Below are positions 19,475 to 31,740 of a stretch of DNA of 64,000 bases, piece after piece; positions within the stretch are counted from its first letter, which is position 1; each line of letters opens with the position of its first letter. The stretch lies in NCBI GenBank assembly GCA_033297075.1, contig MU858125.1:1-64000 (forward strand), read 5' to 3'. This DNA is from Rhypophila decipiens (lineage: Eukaryota; Ascomycota; Sordariomycetes; Sordariales; Naviculisporaceae). The notes under the pieces are model-generated. The model saw nothing but the letters and a program-made list of their open reading frames with translations, was not told the origin of the DNA and ran no database searches. The position numbers and the translations under genes were made by a program.

Positions 19475-22055
19475 GTTGATGTTTGTTTACGCCAAGTTGG
19501 TTCACTGGTTAAGAAAATAAGAAGTTGTATTCTCGTAAGGTCGTTGAGAGGTAAGACTGAATTTAATGTGAACTCTGGGATAGCAAAGCGGCAGAGACAG
19601 GCTATTTAATGCCTCATACTTCCTTCGTGAAGAACCCGATTGCGGGTATGTGAGGGGTTGGCGAATCTCGCCTCACCTCACGCGGTTACCATGTCAATCA
19701 CCAACACAAAGCGTCCCGGGATGTAAGTTCCGTACATGGACACAGTGCGTGCATCTTGGAGAGGATACTATTCACGTGTGTTATAATCCCAGCCTGAGTT
19801 GGCCGCCGCATTCCATAACAGCTTGTTAAGCATTCACGGCTCCGGGCAAACCCAAGGACCGAATCCCACGCCGCGGATTAGAAAGCTGCGATCTTGTCAG
19901 CGGCTATATCGGACATGCTCGGCTCCAAGATCGGACTCAAGCTGTGCCCTCTGACCGCAGTCTGCAGAGAAGAGAGTGTCAACTGTCAACGACCAACGGT
20001 TGTGGGGATACATGGGTACTCACTTATCCCAGTGTCACCGTCCGGGTGAGTTCGTACCCTTCCGGCCGCGTAGACGCACGTGGTGAATGTCGTTTGCACC
20101 GCGGAGAGTTGTTGAGCGCGCGGTGGAGTTAGGATTTGGGTTCGAGTGTGTACGGTACGGGTTGGATCACCGGTTGGGAGGATACTAACTGTATGGCTGT
20201 CTTGTTAGAGACTAGGGGGCTTGAGATGTAATGGTTCAGAGGTAATACGTACCTGGCAAGTAGACTGATCTTCATTAGCCAATGGAGTATCTGTCTGCAT
20301 CAAGACATGTCAACGAATTGAAGTCCCTGAACTTCTGAGACCCTAAGAATGATGACCAGTTGGGCAATTTGTCGTGTGCATATGCAATTCCTATCTCGTC
20401 CAATGATCGTATAAGGAGTATTCTTGGACATGACTTGACTGGCTGTCCAATCCTGCCAGGAATACGGATACAGACAGTCAAATATTCTCAACCTTGATCC
20501 TGCCGACTCAGGGGAAGATTTACTCACGACGTTGAAATTATATGTTTCTCAAAACGTGATAGTCACCCACCCCCAACGCCGTCTTGAGAGTCTTAGCCCT
20601 GCAGTCCAGCAGTAGCCAGAAGCAGCCAGCTGAATGTGTAAAAGTGGGAGAAGCCCCCGGTGCCGAGTCCCGAGACTTCCAAGACATCTGCTCCGTAACC
20701 TACTCCGTATTGGACACTAGAAGGTCGGTCGCCGGCCTGGGCGTGGTGTTCAGGTGCTGCTGTTCATCCCGCGTCAGCTTGAGGCCCAGGTCTTGGGCAG
20801 CTGCAGTCTGAAATGATCACCCCTGAGTCCTCTTATGTTGCCGGCAGGCAAGAGGTGAGGCATCCCTTATAAGGCCTAGGCCGTCGAACAGAAGGCTACC
20901 TCGTCATATTAAGGGGACGGAGCTAGTGATAAGCGCCGGGTGGCTCAGGCCCAGTCGCGATGGAATCTGGGACTGCGGAGGTGGCACTGGGGAAATGAAC
21001 CACACGAGGGGGCATGACCTGGACACGAAGCAGGGGTATACAGTACCGAATAACGCGTCGACGAGACCTCTACGGGGTATCCGTAGAAGACTATCACACT
21101 GAGGAGACGATCACTCCGTCTGTATTAGCAGTGCGAAACTGGAGAGATCGATCCGGGAAGACTATGGGTATCCAAATGTTCTGTAGACGTAGGTCAAGGA
21201 CAATGAGGGTTCCATCATAGACATCTACACTTGGGTCCCAAGTCACGGTGAGGGCCGCGGCTTCCCCTTTTCTCTACCGTATGGAGTTGGAAGTTCATCT
21301 GAGGTGCAGTTTCCAAATTAGAGAGGACAAGAGGGAGGGACAGGGGTCGGTCGATCACCCCACGCCAGCTGCAGGTTCTTCCAGGTGCAGTTGGCCAGTT
21401 GGCGACTCCCTGTTCCCGTGATGTTCCATGTGTGGTGCCTGTGCCTGTGTGCGCCTGTGTGCACTACCCGTCAGCAACTTCTTCTGGCCGTCGTGCTTGG
21501 TAAGGCTCTAGGCGGAATTCTTTCCAGCCTGCAGCTTTCTGCATGGTCAACGTCAAATGAGCCACTTCAAGTTGAGTCAGACAAAACTGAAGGGTATAAA
21601 GATACGTGGAATCCATCAATACAGAAGCAGCTGCAAAAGGGTCAAAGGATTCAATATTGCTGCATGTCTTCTTGCATGGTGCTCGAGCTGTCCACTCACA
21701 AGTCAGGAGACAAACATCCCGCGTCCAAGCCTGACCCCCAGAAAAGGTCCACAAAACAAGCATCAGCCAAGGAGGGGCTAAGGAAGTGCCAAGTCAATTG
21801 GGACAAGAGGGGCTAGCGCCACTGCGAAAGAAAAGAGGTGGGGATGATTTCCTGTCCTGCTCTCGACATGAAGGTTGTTTTTGATGCATTGCTGACGGGC
21901 TCGCCGTTTGTTCGCTCTTTTGATATGCCTGCTTATGGAGGAAACTGGCCAGTCAAGTGTCAAGACGTTGCGGGCGAAACGAGAAACATGCAAGCCTCCA
22001 ATGGAATACTTCTAGAAGCATGGAATTTTGCGCAGGTGCAGCGACGAGCTTGACT

Positions 22056-22068
22056 GATAAGAGATAAG
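22056..22068 (+). promoter_or_regulatory. paired GATAAG motifs (possible AreA/NIT2-type sites, distal)
   Basis: TGATAAG and AGATAAG are adjacent, the HGATAR form bound by fungal nitrogen GATA factors, which favour closely paired sites. They lie 3.5 kb upstream of the ammonium permease, so the link is weak. Confidence 0.25.
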
Positions 22069-24894
22069 AGAGGGTCAGTAAGGTCAGGAACAGTCATTTC
22101 CTGGTTTTGGGGACTTGAATCGATAGGGGTTCTCGACGATCATTGGTCCCTGCATCATTTGACAGCAACTTGCCAAACAGACAGAATCGAGTTTTGTTGT
22201 TGGACAAACCACAGCAGCATCTGATTCTGGACTCTGCAGCAAGCAGGTATCCAAATGCGCCGAGACTCGGTCAGGCTGTGGAAAGAATAGAAATCGTTTG
22301 CCTGTCTTCTCGGTCAGGTCATGCGCATCCCCGAGTGATCCTATTCTCAGCACAGTCATATCTCGGATCGGAGTTCAGTTGGCCGCCAGTCTGCCCTGTG
22401 GCTGTCAACTGCTGTGCCCGGGTGACGAAAATGAGGGGCTGCGGGGCTGAAACGAGCTCCCCGATCAGCCCAGTTCGTGGTTCGCAGTCTGCCACTGCCA
22501 GACCGGTCAATCGACAAGAGGGGAAGGAAAGATCCCGTCCCGATCCGTCCTTCCCCAGATGTCCGGGCCATGCCCATGTTGATTTAATATATTTTTGTGA
22601 GATTTTGTGTGCAATGGTGATCTTTGAGATCCATGGTTTTGGGTATGGGTTACCGCCAGATCGAGTCTCACATGTCAAAATCCGCGCACCGGAGAAGTTT
22701 GACAAGTTGGGCGAAAATAATCTCTATTGTCTTTTTGTGCTCTTTGTCAGTGATAACATGGAAAGAATCCGGGGCAAGTTCGAGTTCATCGATGGGAACG
22801 GGTATTGTCCGCCAAGCCGGCGCCAAGGAACGCCCCGCTTGCGCCGAGAGATAAGCATCCTTGACCGGCCAATCAGGTGGCGTCTGTTGGGAGCACAACG
22901 AACCCTCGTCCGTTGTTTTGCCCGTTTGAGAAGTGCCTGGGATTCTTTAATTATCCACACCTTGTTGATGTTGGGTTGAGTTCGGTTGAACCTTGGATGT
23001 GATCTGGAAAAGTTGACCACTCCTGAGCCTGTCTTTAGCGAGAGATGTCTTCGAATCCAGTCATCTCTGCGCGGGGTTGATTGGACAAGATCGGAAGACG
23101 AGGATCGGAGTTTGTTGTCTGTTAGTCCGTCTGCAGGCTGCGAAGGATGGACGTTTTTGCCTAGCAGATTCTTTGTGAGCAGATGGCCGCCGGGAACGAT
23201 AAACAACAAGTGGGTCCTGATAAGGACAAGATGGCATTTCGTAACAACTCTTGTGAGATGCTTCCGTCAGTACCGAGACGCCAATAAACTTCCATCTTGG
23301 TTTAACTGATCCCAAACGGTACAGGAACATTCCGTATTGGTTCCTGTGATGGATTTATTGCCTGCACCGTTTCTCATGGCCGTAATCATGGTTGCCCTGA
23401 TTGTTTCAGTTTATTCCTCGAGGATCTTTCGTTCGGAGTTAGCATTTGCACAACAGCTCTGCATAGTGCTCTGCCCTGTTGGCCAGTGTTGTGTAGCCCT
23501 TCATGTTTATCCGTGGTGGATCGTCGGGCTTTGAGCTCCCATCTTGTCGGGACAGGTTGCGTGGAGTCGCACACCATGCGCAAGTGGATCGCGGATCGTC
23601 GACACCAGGAACTAACGGATCGTCGGTCGTTCACCGCACTGCATCTTCCAGAACTTATCATCTATCCAGTTTGTTGGGTTGGGTAAGAGTTGATATCACA
23701 TGGCGGGGACCGGTTCGGCGTGCTGAGTGTGGAGTTCAGAAAGCACCCGAACGGCCGTAGTGGGTTATATATCGGGCGATCTCGTAGCCGTATCAGTGCC
23801 CGTTGATGATAACCGTGCTCATTTGAGTGGGTATAAACTTTTATATCATCACATCATGATACCGCGCCACATCGCGGATACCCGCTGCGGGATATGTGAT
23901 AAGGCTAGCAATATACATAGTCGCAAGTATCCGTACTCCGATACGCAACGAAGAGCTGTCAAAAATCCGGGGTTGGCGATGTCAATAGTCTCCGGGATGT
24001 TCCCTAGTGATGATCGGTGATCCGGCGATTGCGGTGTTGCCGTTCGGTGATGTGCATACGCCCAACCGCTTTGCCGCTTCTGGAACATGGGCGTCCTTGA
24101 AGGAACGTCTCCCGCGCTGCGTCTGCATCCCGTCTGACTGCCTGCTTCAATGCTGTCTGCGAAGAATAACATCAGAGTTCTTAGTAAGATTCCTTCAACG
24201 TTTGACGACCGTGTTGTCTTCCTCACCAATTCACAATTGCTGGGCCAGGGGCAATGATCCTTTTGTGTTAATATTAGCCGACAGGCAATATAGGCAGGGA
24301 GAAACCCCAGAAATGCTGCGGTAGGACCAGGTGGTGTTATTGCCCTGCAGGACGGCACACGGCATGTTGCAGCTGAGGCACAGCCGGTCAAGCATGGGCT
24401 TGGGTTTAGGAGTCTAACGGAGTGGTGAGTGAACACAAGACAACATGTCCCTCCTCAGCATGGAATAGGCTCTTCATCACCTCATGGGAAACGAAAAGTG
24501 CAGACTCATAACACCCATCTGCCGTGAACGAGATCCAAACCGTGCCGGGCGTTGGTAGTTGTTTCAAGCCGAGCCACCTCAACCTAGCCCGGCTCGCGAG
24601 TCTCATCCTGCTCCAACACAATTGGCTGGCCGTCAAATACCGTTAATTTAATCCATTCTGGGTAACCGCGACGGTGTGCGTCCCCCACTCTAATCTCAAA
24701 GCTTCCAACAAACGCAGTGGCATGCTGTTAGGTCTCTTGGTCAGTCGCTTATGCATCAGACTATCCGTTCATATCGTGGATTGATAGTACCAATGGGTGT
24801 CAGCTTGCCGCGTTTTTTTCGCATGCAGCAGCAGCAGCGTAGCCAGCATTGCAGCGGTATTCAATCCGATCAATCGGATACACAGCTTATAAGC

Positions 24895-25137
24895 GATAAA
24901 CACGATTAAAAACAGTAACAAAAAAAAAAGAGAGCACAAGACTTTTAGCCAAGTCACAAGAAACGCCAAGGGAGACAAGACCCAAAGCTGGCGATCGAGT
25001 TTCCAATAACCCACGAATGCGATGCGGCGTGCGGCGTACCCCCACCGTTTTTGGCTCTCACCTGGCGCAAAAGCCAAACGCACCCCTGAAGCAGAAAGAT
25101 CAAGGCAGCGAACAGTGCAGCAGCAAAATCCTTATCT
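24895..25137. promoter_or_regulatory. proximal GATA motifs upstream of the ammonium permease
   Basis: GATAAA at 24895-24900 (plus strand) and TTATCT at 25132-25137 (AGATAA on the minus strand) lie about 640 and 400 bases upstream of the permease ATG. Ammonium permeases are known targets of AreA-type GATA activators, so control by nitrogen supply is expected. Such short motifs occur by chance. Confidence 0.35.
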
Positions 25138-25531
25138 AGGTGGGTCCCACTCTTCATTGAATGGTGCGGCTTGGCAAAGAAAGCATGAGGAATTGGAGGG
25201 TACGGTTTCCCAAAGCGGGATAGAGCTCCTTACCTGTCGATAGCTCTCCCCGATGCGACCCTCGACCGCGCCTTCCCTTGTCTCTCGGGTCAAGACTCAA
25301 GAGAATGGATGCAGCCAGGACCCAGAAAAAAGGCAGCCCAGGGCAGGAGGTGACCCAGAGTCACTTCATTTATTTACCCGCGTATCCCCCGGGACTCTTC
25401 ACATCTTTTTCTTTTTCCTCCGCACTCGCTTCTCACTGTGTCAACTTTTGGTCCAGGGACCTTTGCAACATCCCCACCAAACGAGAGAGTCCTTTTACAC
25501 AAGTCGATACCGGTAACACGACGACACCAAC

Positions 25532-27113
25532 ATGTCTTCTGGGCCCGTCACAGAATGGCCGGAGGATTGGGCCACCGACGCCGCCAGCAATGGCGGTAAC
25601 CCGCTGGAGATCGATCTCAACCAGTACTATTCGGTATGGTCCACCATGATCCATGCGATGCGCCCGCAAGTCTCAGCCATGCAAATACTGACATATACTC
25701 TTCATGACATAGAACGGCGACATCGGATGGATCCTGACATGCTCGGCCCTGGTCCTGCTCATGATTCCCGGAGTAGGCTTCTTCTACAGTGGTCTTGCCC
25801 GGCGCAAGTCTGCCCTCGCTCTCATCTTGCTGTCGCTCATGTCGGTGGGTATCGTGGGCTTCCAATGGTTCTTCTGGGGTTATTCGCTCGCCTTCTCCCA
25901 CTCGTCCAGCAGCGCATTCATTGGTGATCTCTCCAACTTTGGTCTCATGAAGGTCCTCGCCCAGCCGTCGGTGGGCAGCAGCAAGCTCCCCGACATTGTC
26001 TTCTGCCTCTACCAGGGCATGTTCGCTGCCATCACGCCCGCACTCGCCATCGGTGGCGTCGCTGATCGCGGGCGCATGCTACCCGCCTACGTCTTCATCT
26101 TCGTCTGGGCCACCATTGTCTATGACCCAATTGCCTTCTGGACCTGGAACCCCAACGGCTGGTCCTTCATAATGGGCGGTCTTGACTTCGCTGGTGGTAC
26201 TCCGGTCCACATCAGCTCCGGTGCTGCTGCTCTCGCCTATGCTCTCATGCTCGGAAAGCGCACCGGCTACACCAAGAACCACGGTCTTCCCTACCGCCCC
26301 CACAACGTCACCCACGTCGTCCTCGGAACTGTATTCCTCTGGGTTGGTTGGTTCGGCTTCAACGGTGGTTCGGCCCTCGCTGCCAACAACCGTGCTGCCA
26401 TGGCCCTCATTTGCACCCATCTCGCTGCTTGCACTGGTGGTCTTACCTGGATTCTCCTCGATTACCGTCTTGAGAGAAAGTGGAGCACTGTTGGTTTCTG
26501 CTCTGGTGCCATTGCTGGTCTCGTTGCCATCACGCCCGGTGCCGGTTACGTTACTCCCTGGGCTGCTTTCATCTTTGGTGTTGTCGGCGGTATCGCTTGC
26601 AACTTTGCCACCAAGCTCAAGTTTGTCATTGGTGTCGATGAAGGCCTCGATGTGTTCGCTGAGCACGGTGTCGGTGGTATCGTTGGTAACCTATTGACTG
26701 GTATCTTTGCCACGTAAGTCTCGACTCTCTCCCATGCAGGAAATCTCATGCTAACATTTACATGCAGTGACTGGATGGCCGCCCTCGACGGAGGCCCTCT
26801 CATCGCCGGTGGTTGGATCGACGGACACTGGGTCCAGCTCGGGTATCAGCTGGCTGACAGCGTTGCCGGTTTCTCCTACAGCTTCGTCATGACCTGCGTC
26901 ATCCTCTTCCTCATGAACCTCATCCCCGGTCTTTCCCTGCGCGTCAGCGCCGAGGACGAGGACCTTGGTCTCGATGACACCCAGCTCGGCGAGTTCGCCT
27001 ATGACTACGTCGAGATCACGCGCTCCGTCAGCAGCGAGCTCGTCACCAACTCCACTGGCAGCAACGCTGACCACAACAGCCTCAAGGGCGAGTCCCCTGA
27101 GAAGATTGTCTAA
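25532..27113 (+). CDS. ammonium permease (AMT/MEP family, 482 aa)
   Basis: Exons 25532-25633, 25713-26713 and 26768-27113 are joined by introns of 79 nt (GTATGG/TAG) and 54 nt (GTAAGT/CAG). Splicing gives 482 residues. The protein has about eleven membrane helices, beginning with ILTCSALVLLMIPGVGFFYSG; the family signature DPIAFWTWNPNGW...GGLDFAGGTPVHISSG and FLWVGWFGFNGGSA (from about residue 242) includes the pore-lining positions. The cytosolic C-terminal tail after PGLSLR contains the acidic EDEDLGLDDTQLGE motif used in gating and regulation of AMT trimers. It imports ammonium across the plasma membrane, and in fungi some members also sense ammonium. Codon use is strongly biased (many GTC, CTC, GGT), suggesting high expression. 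Confidence 0.95.
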
Positions 27114-28143
27114 ATCTCTTTCGTCGTGTTTCACACCTGAGCTGTCTGGGCCATATATCAACGCATAATAATGAGATGAAGGATATGAAGGATGATGACT
27201 TTTGGAAATGAAAACCGCTAGGAGTTAGGGTTTTTGTTTTGGAGTTGTGGTGAGGATGGAGACTTGTTTTCCATTGCGTTTTGGGGAGGAGTTGGGTTGA
27301 TTCTTGATTACTCACTCGTACTTGATACCTATTTCCATTCGCTTTTAGCTTGTCTCTTCAAATAGATACATATATATACATCTTTAATTGAGAAACCACT
27401 TGCCCATTTCGGCTGTGGTGAAATGTTTCTTTTGCTCCATGTCGCGACGTGTTTACATGACATGAGGACGACGCGGCGAAGGAAAAAGACATGAGGTTGG
27501 AATAAGGTCAAATTAGTCCCCGCCTGTCAGATATTTTTGTTACGTACCAGATTGACCTCGGATGACGGCGGCCGCGATAGCGCTCCATCGGCCGTTTCAC
27601 CTGGGATGGGTTAAGTGGATGACGCGCCAAGACGTGTGACGCCATCGCCATTACCCGTCTGGTCGTTTGAAACCATTGCTGTAAGCTTTGACCACATATC
27701 CATGACATAGCTGTACGCTGGAAACGGTTTCACACAACATTAGGCATAAATAAATGGTGATACTGATATGTGTTATATGTTGCAAGACAGTCGCGGCTTT
27801 TACTGCAGTCAAATACACAGGACATGTGGATTTAATAGGCTTGGGAATACTTGGATGACGTCACTGCTCCTGTCACCAGCAAACAACCCGAGTCATCTTA
27901 CAAGCTGTACTGATTGGTGATACAAGAGATATGAGGTAATGAGAACCAAAAACAAGCTATTCCAGTTCCAACTGTTGTTATATAATATCACTTTACCTGT
28001 CTGCCCAAGTCTTGCTTCTTCCCTCATCCTTCATACAGCGTCTTAGAAACCCACCAAGCATCATCATCATTTGCACCTTCAAACTTTTGAAAGGAAACTC
28101 AACCAAAACGGAGTCAATCCTAGCCATCCAGCAATCCATCATC
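27114..28143. other. intergenic, no gene seen
   Basis: This covers the 3' region of the permease and the promoter of the CON-6 gene. Short ORFs have no pattern. Confidence 0.4.
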
Positions 28144-28486
28144 ATGAATTCCGCCGGCGCCAAGTCTGTCATGTCCAACGACATGCAAGAGCTCAGCGAG
28201 GGCAAGGAAAACATTTCGAATGTGATTCGTGGACACAAGGCCAATTTGGCTAATCCTAGTATGCCTTTTCGCCTTCACCTTCATCCCCGCTGAGTGATTT
28301 GTTATGTTTGGTCTGAATGGTAGACTGACAAATATGATGTCAGACACCAGCGAAGCATCCAAAGAAACGAGTGCCCAGGAGATTAAGAATCTTGGTGGAG
28401 ATGATACACTGGAGATGCACAGGGAGAAACCCATTAGCAAGCAAGCTGCGGAAGAGCTTTATGGGAGTCGGGCTTCTGCTGCTTAG
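28144..28486 (+). CDS. con-6: conidiation-specific protein 6 (CON-6) family
   Basis: Exons 28144-28258 and 28344-28486 are joined by an 85-nt intron (GTATGC/CAG) and encode 85 residues. The core NVIRGHKANLANPNTSEASKE is the CON-6 repeat: it normally appears once or twice as N..RGhKA.l.NPNvSeeAK. Here one full copy is present, followed by a Gly/Asp-rich linker and the ending KQAAEELYGSR. These small hydrophilic proteins accumulate during conidiation and in free conidia of Neurospora and relatives; the molecular role is unknown. The intron splits the conserved NPN triplet. The gene symbol refers to the family, not proven orthology. Confidence 0.85.
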
Positions 28487-28936
28487 ACTTTGAGATGATA
28501 CTTCTTTCTTTGGTTGGGGGGTCTTGTTTGCCCTGTTTGCCCTGTTTGCGTCAGCTGCTTCTGTTTTATTAAAGGACTTGTTAGGATACACATGAAGTGA
28601 TAACTGTTCTCAAGAGTAAGTGAGAATACTTTCTGGGGATATGAATTGAGTTATTATCTTTATAACGTTACTTCTCTTTCAAATGACCATCTCAAGCGTG
28701 ACTAACAGTACCGATGCAGTATGGTGTATCTGCTTTTAAGTGATGCCAAAATCTTGAGGTACAGACCAACGCGTTTTCTCGACCAACAAAGTACCTTTTG
28801 AGTTTTATGTGATCGCTAACAGAATCCTCATGTTGCCATAGTGTTCCTGTAAGCCCTCCGTGTATCCATCGCTCTATTACTGTGTTATATATCCAGGCAT
28901 ATATATGAAAACTTTCGAATCGGCCAACCGGTGAAT
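28487..28936. other. convergent 3' intergenic region
   Basis: This lies between the 3' ends of the CON-6 and rhodopsin-like genes. Nothing recognisable is seen. Confidence 0.4.
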
Positions 28937-30496
28937 CTACTTTTGATAGAGGTGGGCAGGGATCTCAGGGAGCTCAATCTGTGACAAGGTCTTGGGGGAC
29001 TCTCCCACGTACGGCTCAGGCTGTGCTTTGAGATTAGCACGACTGTGCTTTTGCGATACGGCCTTCGATGAAGGAGGGCTTCCGCCCCACTGTCCATAAT
29101 CTGTCACGCCGCTGGATCCCTTGCTGATGCTAGTACCATGTCGTGAGCGTAGCTTGGTGAAGCCACCCTGGATGCACTCCCTAGCTTTGGTATAGAAGCA
29201 AGGAAAGCAGGCCATGCACGCTACAATAATGGCAATGTTCATTTCAACGATTCTGGATATGAGAAAAACAGTTAGAAGCTTCGAACAAATGGTGAGTTTC
29301 TTTTCTAACGGTTGGCGATGGGTAAGGATTGTGTACTGACGTGAACTGGGCGTTGGTCGCCTGAACCCAAAAGACATCCGAGGTTCGGTAGTTGAGAGAA
29401 AATTGGACCAGTCTGGCCAAACTAGCCGCACAAGCCCTTTATAGAGAACTCTCGGTTAGTTTTAATGTGAGTACAGAAGCCATTCAGGTTCAGGGACTCA
29501 CCCGATACCGGCGCCAAAGACAGCGGCAATTCCCCATTTCTGGCCAGGCCGCAGACGCAGGATCGACAACAGCGGCAGAGGCAATAGGAGAATCCAAAAG
29601 TCGGTCACGACATTGAATGTCGCGTTGGCAATCACGATGGGTCCGCTGTAAGCCAAACAGAAAGGAGTCCTCGAGGATTCCAGACCAACACATTTGTTGA
29701 GCGAGACGATACAGACCAGTACCATGGCTGAGTAGAAGGCGACAAGTAACGCACCACCAGTGTGGACAATGACGTTAAAGGGCTTGCTGATGAGGCCAAA
29801 AATCCGGAGATAAAACAGCAAAATAGAAATCTTGGCGAGGCATATTGTCACGGGGTAGGTGATGCCGTTGGCCTGTAACAGCTATATCGTAGCACCATAT
29901 ATATCAGTAAAGGCTGACCCGGGTCCCGAAAGACCATATGGGCTCACACTGGACTGGATGCCAGGATACTGCCTAACATACCTGAATGTTTTGAGGTAGG
30001 ATCAACCATGAGGCTGGAAAATCCCAAATATGTCGTCCATAACCAATCTTGACCACTGCGTTGCATTTATGTTAGAAGCCATGTATGCGTCTTGTAGTTG
30101 CTGAGCGTCCAGATCAGAAGCTTACTCTCAGTGTAAAGAATGGTGTGTGACAGTGACCCGAGCTGCGTTTCATCATCTTGTTAACGCCAGGCTGTTCAGA
30201 TTCGCTGTCGGACTGTAACTTGAACGTACTGCTGCAAGAATGCAAGTGGCTAGATGTCACTGTTAGTATTATAGACCTTGTCCAAGACGGGGCGAAAAAG
30301 GCTTACTGTCATCCCATGCCCATGTCTTGATATACTTCAGACGGACGAATATTCTGATAAGAACCGCAATCAGCATGAATGTTACAGAGACACCATCTAG
30401 AACAGACACGATATGTGCTTGTGATGGAGGATTGATCAAGTCCGACACCTCTCCCGGTGGCGGCTGAACCGCGGGGATGTGGTCGAGGAAGGACAT
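28937..30496 (-). CDS. rhodopsin-domain integral membrane protein (fungal SAT4/PTH11-like type, 367 aa, seven exons)
   Basis: Exons on the minus strand are 30307-30496, 30230-30249 (20 nt), 30126-30162, 29982-30055, 29502-29872, 29341-29436 and 28937-29252. All introns are GT-AG, 57-109 nt, and the frame is kept throughout to 367 residues. The first helix is VSVTFMLIAVLIRIFVRL. WDDTTCILAALGSLSHTILY spans the first four exons and is followed by GYGRHIWDFPASW, the hallmark of this family. Then come YPVTICLAKISILLFYLRIF, FNVVTDFWILLLPLPLL, an FWVQATNAQ segment and the last helix MNIAIIVACMACFPCF, giving about seven helices with an outside N-terminus. The cytosolic tail is Ser/Lys-rich. The family is large in filamentous fungi and mostly uncharacterised; some relatives (Pth11 type) act in surface sensing. 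Confidence 0.82.
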
Positions 30497-31740
30497 TGTG
30501 GAGATACAGTCGGGTGTGGAATACGGGCTCAACGGGTGCTGTAGCTGTAAATGTGAAAGCGCCGAGGAAGAAAATGGACACCTGGGCTTGTTTTAACGTG
30601 GAAAAATCCTGTATTGGTCCATGCTTGTCCGTTTCGTCATGAGCAAACATAAAAGAGGAATGTGAGGCACGGATTCTACCACATCGCTGTTGGCTTGAGG
30701 CAACAACCTGCCCCCGAAGAGACCAAGACCCAATGATATGATAAAGGAGGATATCTGAGATACACAGATGCAGCCTTGGACCAACCACTAACGGAGATAT
30801 CCGCCCCAGATGACAAGTGCCGAGCACAATCCTCGAGCTTGAGCCTCAGAGTCGCATATATCGACCAAGGAAATGACCACATGTGGCGATATTGGGTGTT
30901 TACTGCTTTCGAAGAGAGCCGACAAGGGCAGACCAGTGAAAAAATGTATCGATAATCGAAGTTTCCAGGCAAGTCGTAAGCAAGGTACCTGTAAGGTGCT
31001 ACCTGCTGCCAGTTGGTTTTTCACCCTTCATACGACGGGCCGCCGTTAAATTTTTACAAGTCCCGTGTCACCCACCTACTCAGAGGAGTTCGGGCCGTCT
31101 CAAGCCTCTGCCGTCGCGGGCGAGCCACTCGGAAGCCGTGACAGGGGAGTTCGGCTCAACTCATTATAACATTGGCCTCTTAGGCTCCTATATTTCAGTG
31201 CTGTGTCGGGAGTAAAAGCGGGAGTATTTATGCAGCCAGCTGTAATTTTCGTCGGGTCAAGTGCATCTGAGGACAACCCTTTCTTTGCGTCAATGGACAG
31301 AATAATGCATGTGCTCTCTAGTAACTTCAAGGCATCGACGTATCGTTTGCTATGTGCATATTCAGAATAAGGCATGCAGCCGGAAAGGGTACCGGATCTT
31401 TTAAGTTGGCGGTTCAGTGGGTTCCACTGGTAAAGCAATATAAGAGTTACCGGTATGCTGTTGGTTCTTTGTAGTTTGTGCTACCACACCGGTGAAATCA
31501 TCCGTGAATGAAACAACATGAATACATTGCGCGGCCCACCCTACCCAGGCGGTGACGACCTACCCACGGTACAAACTAACACAAGTTTTGATCGGCACTC
31601 CCAGCAATCCCCTGATTTCTCACTGTATTTTATCTGCCCCTAAAAATCGCCATCCAGCGAGTGCAGCGGCACTTGGCATCGCACTCATTGTCATTGAATC
31701 TCGCGGTTTGCCGTGTTTTGTTCGCGTTTCACTAGTCATT
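30497..31740. other. intergenic between divergent genes
   Basis: No gene is supported. Overlapping minus-strand ORFs at 30309-31024 and 31100-31438 show no family pattern. The stretch holds the promoters of the rhodopsin-like gene (minus) and the dehydrogenase (plus). Confidence 0.35.

Larger units (their letters stand above)
19475..25531. other. about 6 kb without a supportable gene
   Basis: Many overlapping ORFs exist on both strands, the longest 278 codons at 22143-22979, but none shows domain motifs, a signal peptide, membrane segments or a repeating pattern. The stretch is not strongly AT-rich, so classical RIP decay is not obvious. The right-hand part is the 5' region of the ammonium permease and holds several GATA-type motifs. 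A non-coding transcript or an unrecognised multi-exon gene remains possible. Confidence 0.4.

Noticed and set aside
22143..22979. 278-codon plus-strand ORF in the gene-poor stretch
   Set aside because: No domain, signal, helix pattern or repeat; residue composition resembles translated non-coding DNA and opposing ORFs of similar quality overlap it.
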